Below, piece after piece: positions 63,929 through 64,000 of a stretch of DNA of 64,000 nucleotides. The DNA is taken from assembly GCA_965214235.1 (NCBI GenBank), contig CBDCBH010000003.1, forward strand, positions 1,488,001-1,552,000, in the 5' to 3' direction. Both the position numbers and the translations under genes were made by a program. Source of the stretch: Ilyomonas sp965214235 (lineage in GTDB: Bacteria > Bacteroidota > Bacteroidia > Chitinophagales > Chitinophagaceae). The notes under the pieces are model-generated. The model made no database searches, was not told where the DNA came from, and saw nothing but the letters and a program-made list of their open reading frames with translations. Each line of letters starts with the position of its first letter. Position 1 is the first letter of the stretch.

Positions 63929-64000
63929 AATTACATTTCTACCATTCACTTAAAATAAAATGACTATCCGAATATAGTAACCTGTATTGTTACTGCGAGG

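Overview
The window looks like the chromosome of a Bacteroidota bacterium, most likely a Chitinophagaceae-type soil or freshwater organism. The pointers are an AT-rich sequence with weak Shine-Dalgarno signals, a TonB-dependent receptor with a carboxypeptidase-like N-terminal domain, LytS/LytT and AraC regulators, VCBS and YVTN repeat proteins, and mobilization genes of the kind carried by Bacteroidetes integrative elements. No rRNA, tRNA or CRISPR array was recognised.

Layout. 1-3.9 kb: the N-terminal 1308 codons of a giant kinase/AAA/TPR/GAF protein whose kinase domain looks inactive. 4.1-5.0 kb: a decayed higBA toxin-antitoxin pair ending in an attC-like palindrome. 5.1-8.1 kb: a compact operon of a 90-aa peptide with a double Gly and a repeated C-terminal AYWNKS, a 354-aa unknown protein and a periplasmic c-type cytochrome-like protein. 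With the divergent kinase gene this is a candidate undescribed peptide or signalling system. 8.3-9.1 kb: IS5. 9.6-20.1 kb: metabolic and membrane genes (VCBS protein, VOC proteins, TMEM175-like channel, ICMT-like methyltransferase, MarR, NmrA-like reductase, acyltransferase) mixed with relics of a coupling protein and of umuD. 20.5-28.3 kb: a graveyard of IS3, IS1182, IS110 and IS21-type ends, one complete IS982, a GH47 alpha-mannosidase and a small conjugative-element module (GIY-YIG nuclease, SSB). 28.6-42.8 kb: ordinary chromosome (YncE/phosphoesterase, amidohydrolase, DUF998-like protein, DJ-1/PfpI relic, AraC, LytS/LytT, TonB receptor and its partner). 43-50.6 kb: IS3 and a mobilizable element (MutS-I relic, RadC, MobC-like protein, relaxase, coupling protein) ending in a tyrosine recombinase relic.

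50.7-55.6 kb holds the strongest structural find: short accessory genes, all on the + strand, separated by related palindromic spacers of about 200 bp. Three genes or gene pairs are bracketed by perfectly complementary 9-bp motifs (GTTGTACGC/GCGTACAAC, GTTAGCGGT/ACCGCTAAC, GTTGGCTGC/GCAGCCAAC). That is the core/inverse-core geometry of integron gene cassettes, here with very long attC-like sites and no recognisable integron integrase apart from the recombinase relic just upstream. Decayed higBA (4.1-4.9 kb) and spacers at 9.2 and 24.3 kb appear to belong to the same repeat family.

55.7-63.9 kb: a membrane-bound winged-helix regulator, IS4, a Gfo/Idh/MocA oxidoreductase, the second copy of a 71-aa gene that also occurs at 16.3 kb with its upstream region, and a second, different IS982. 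Many genes carry single nonsense codons or small indels (LytS, DJ-1/PfpI, a lipoprotein, a YCII protein, IS4 and IS110 transposases), so the segment is decaying or the assembly has errors.
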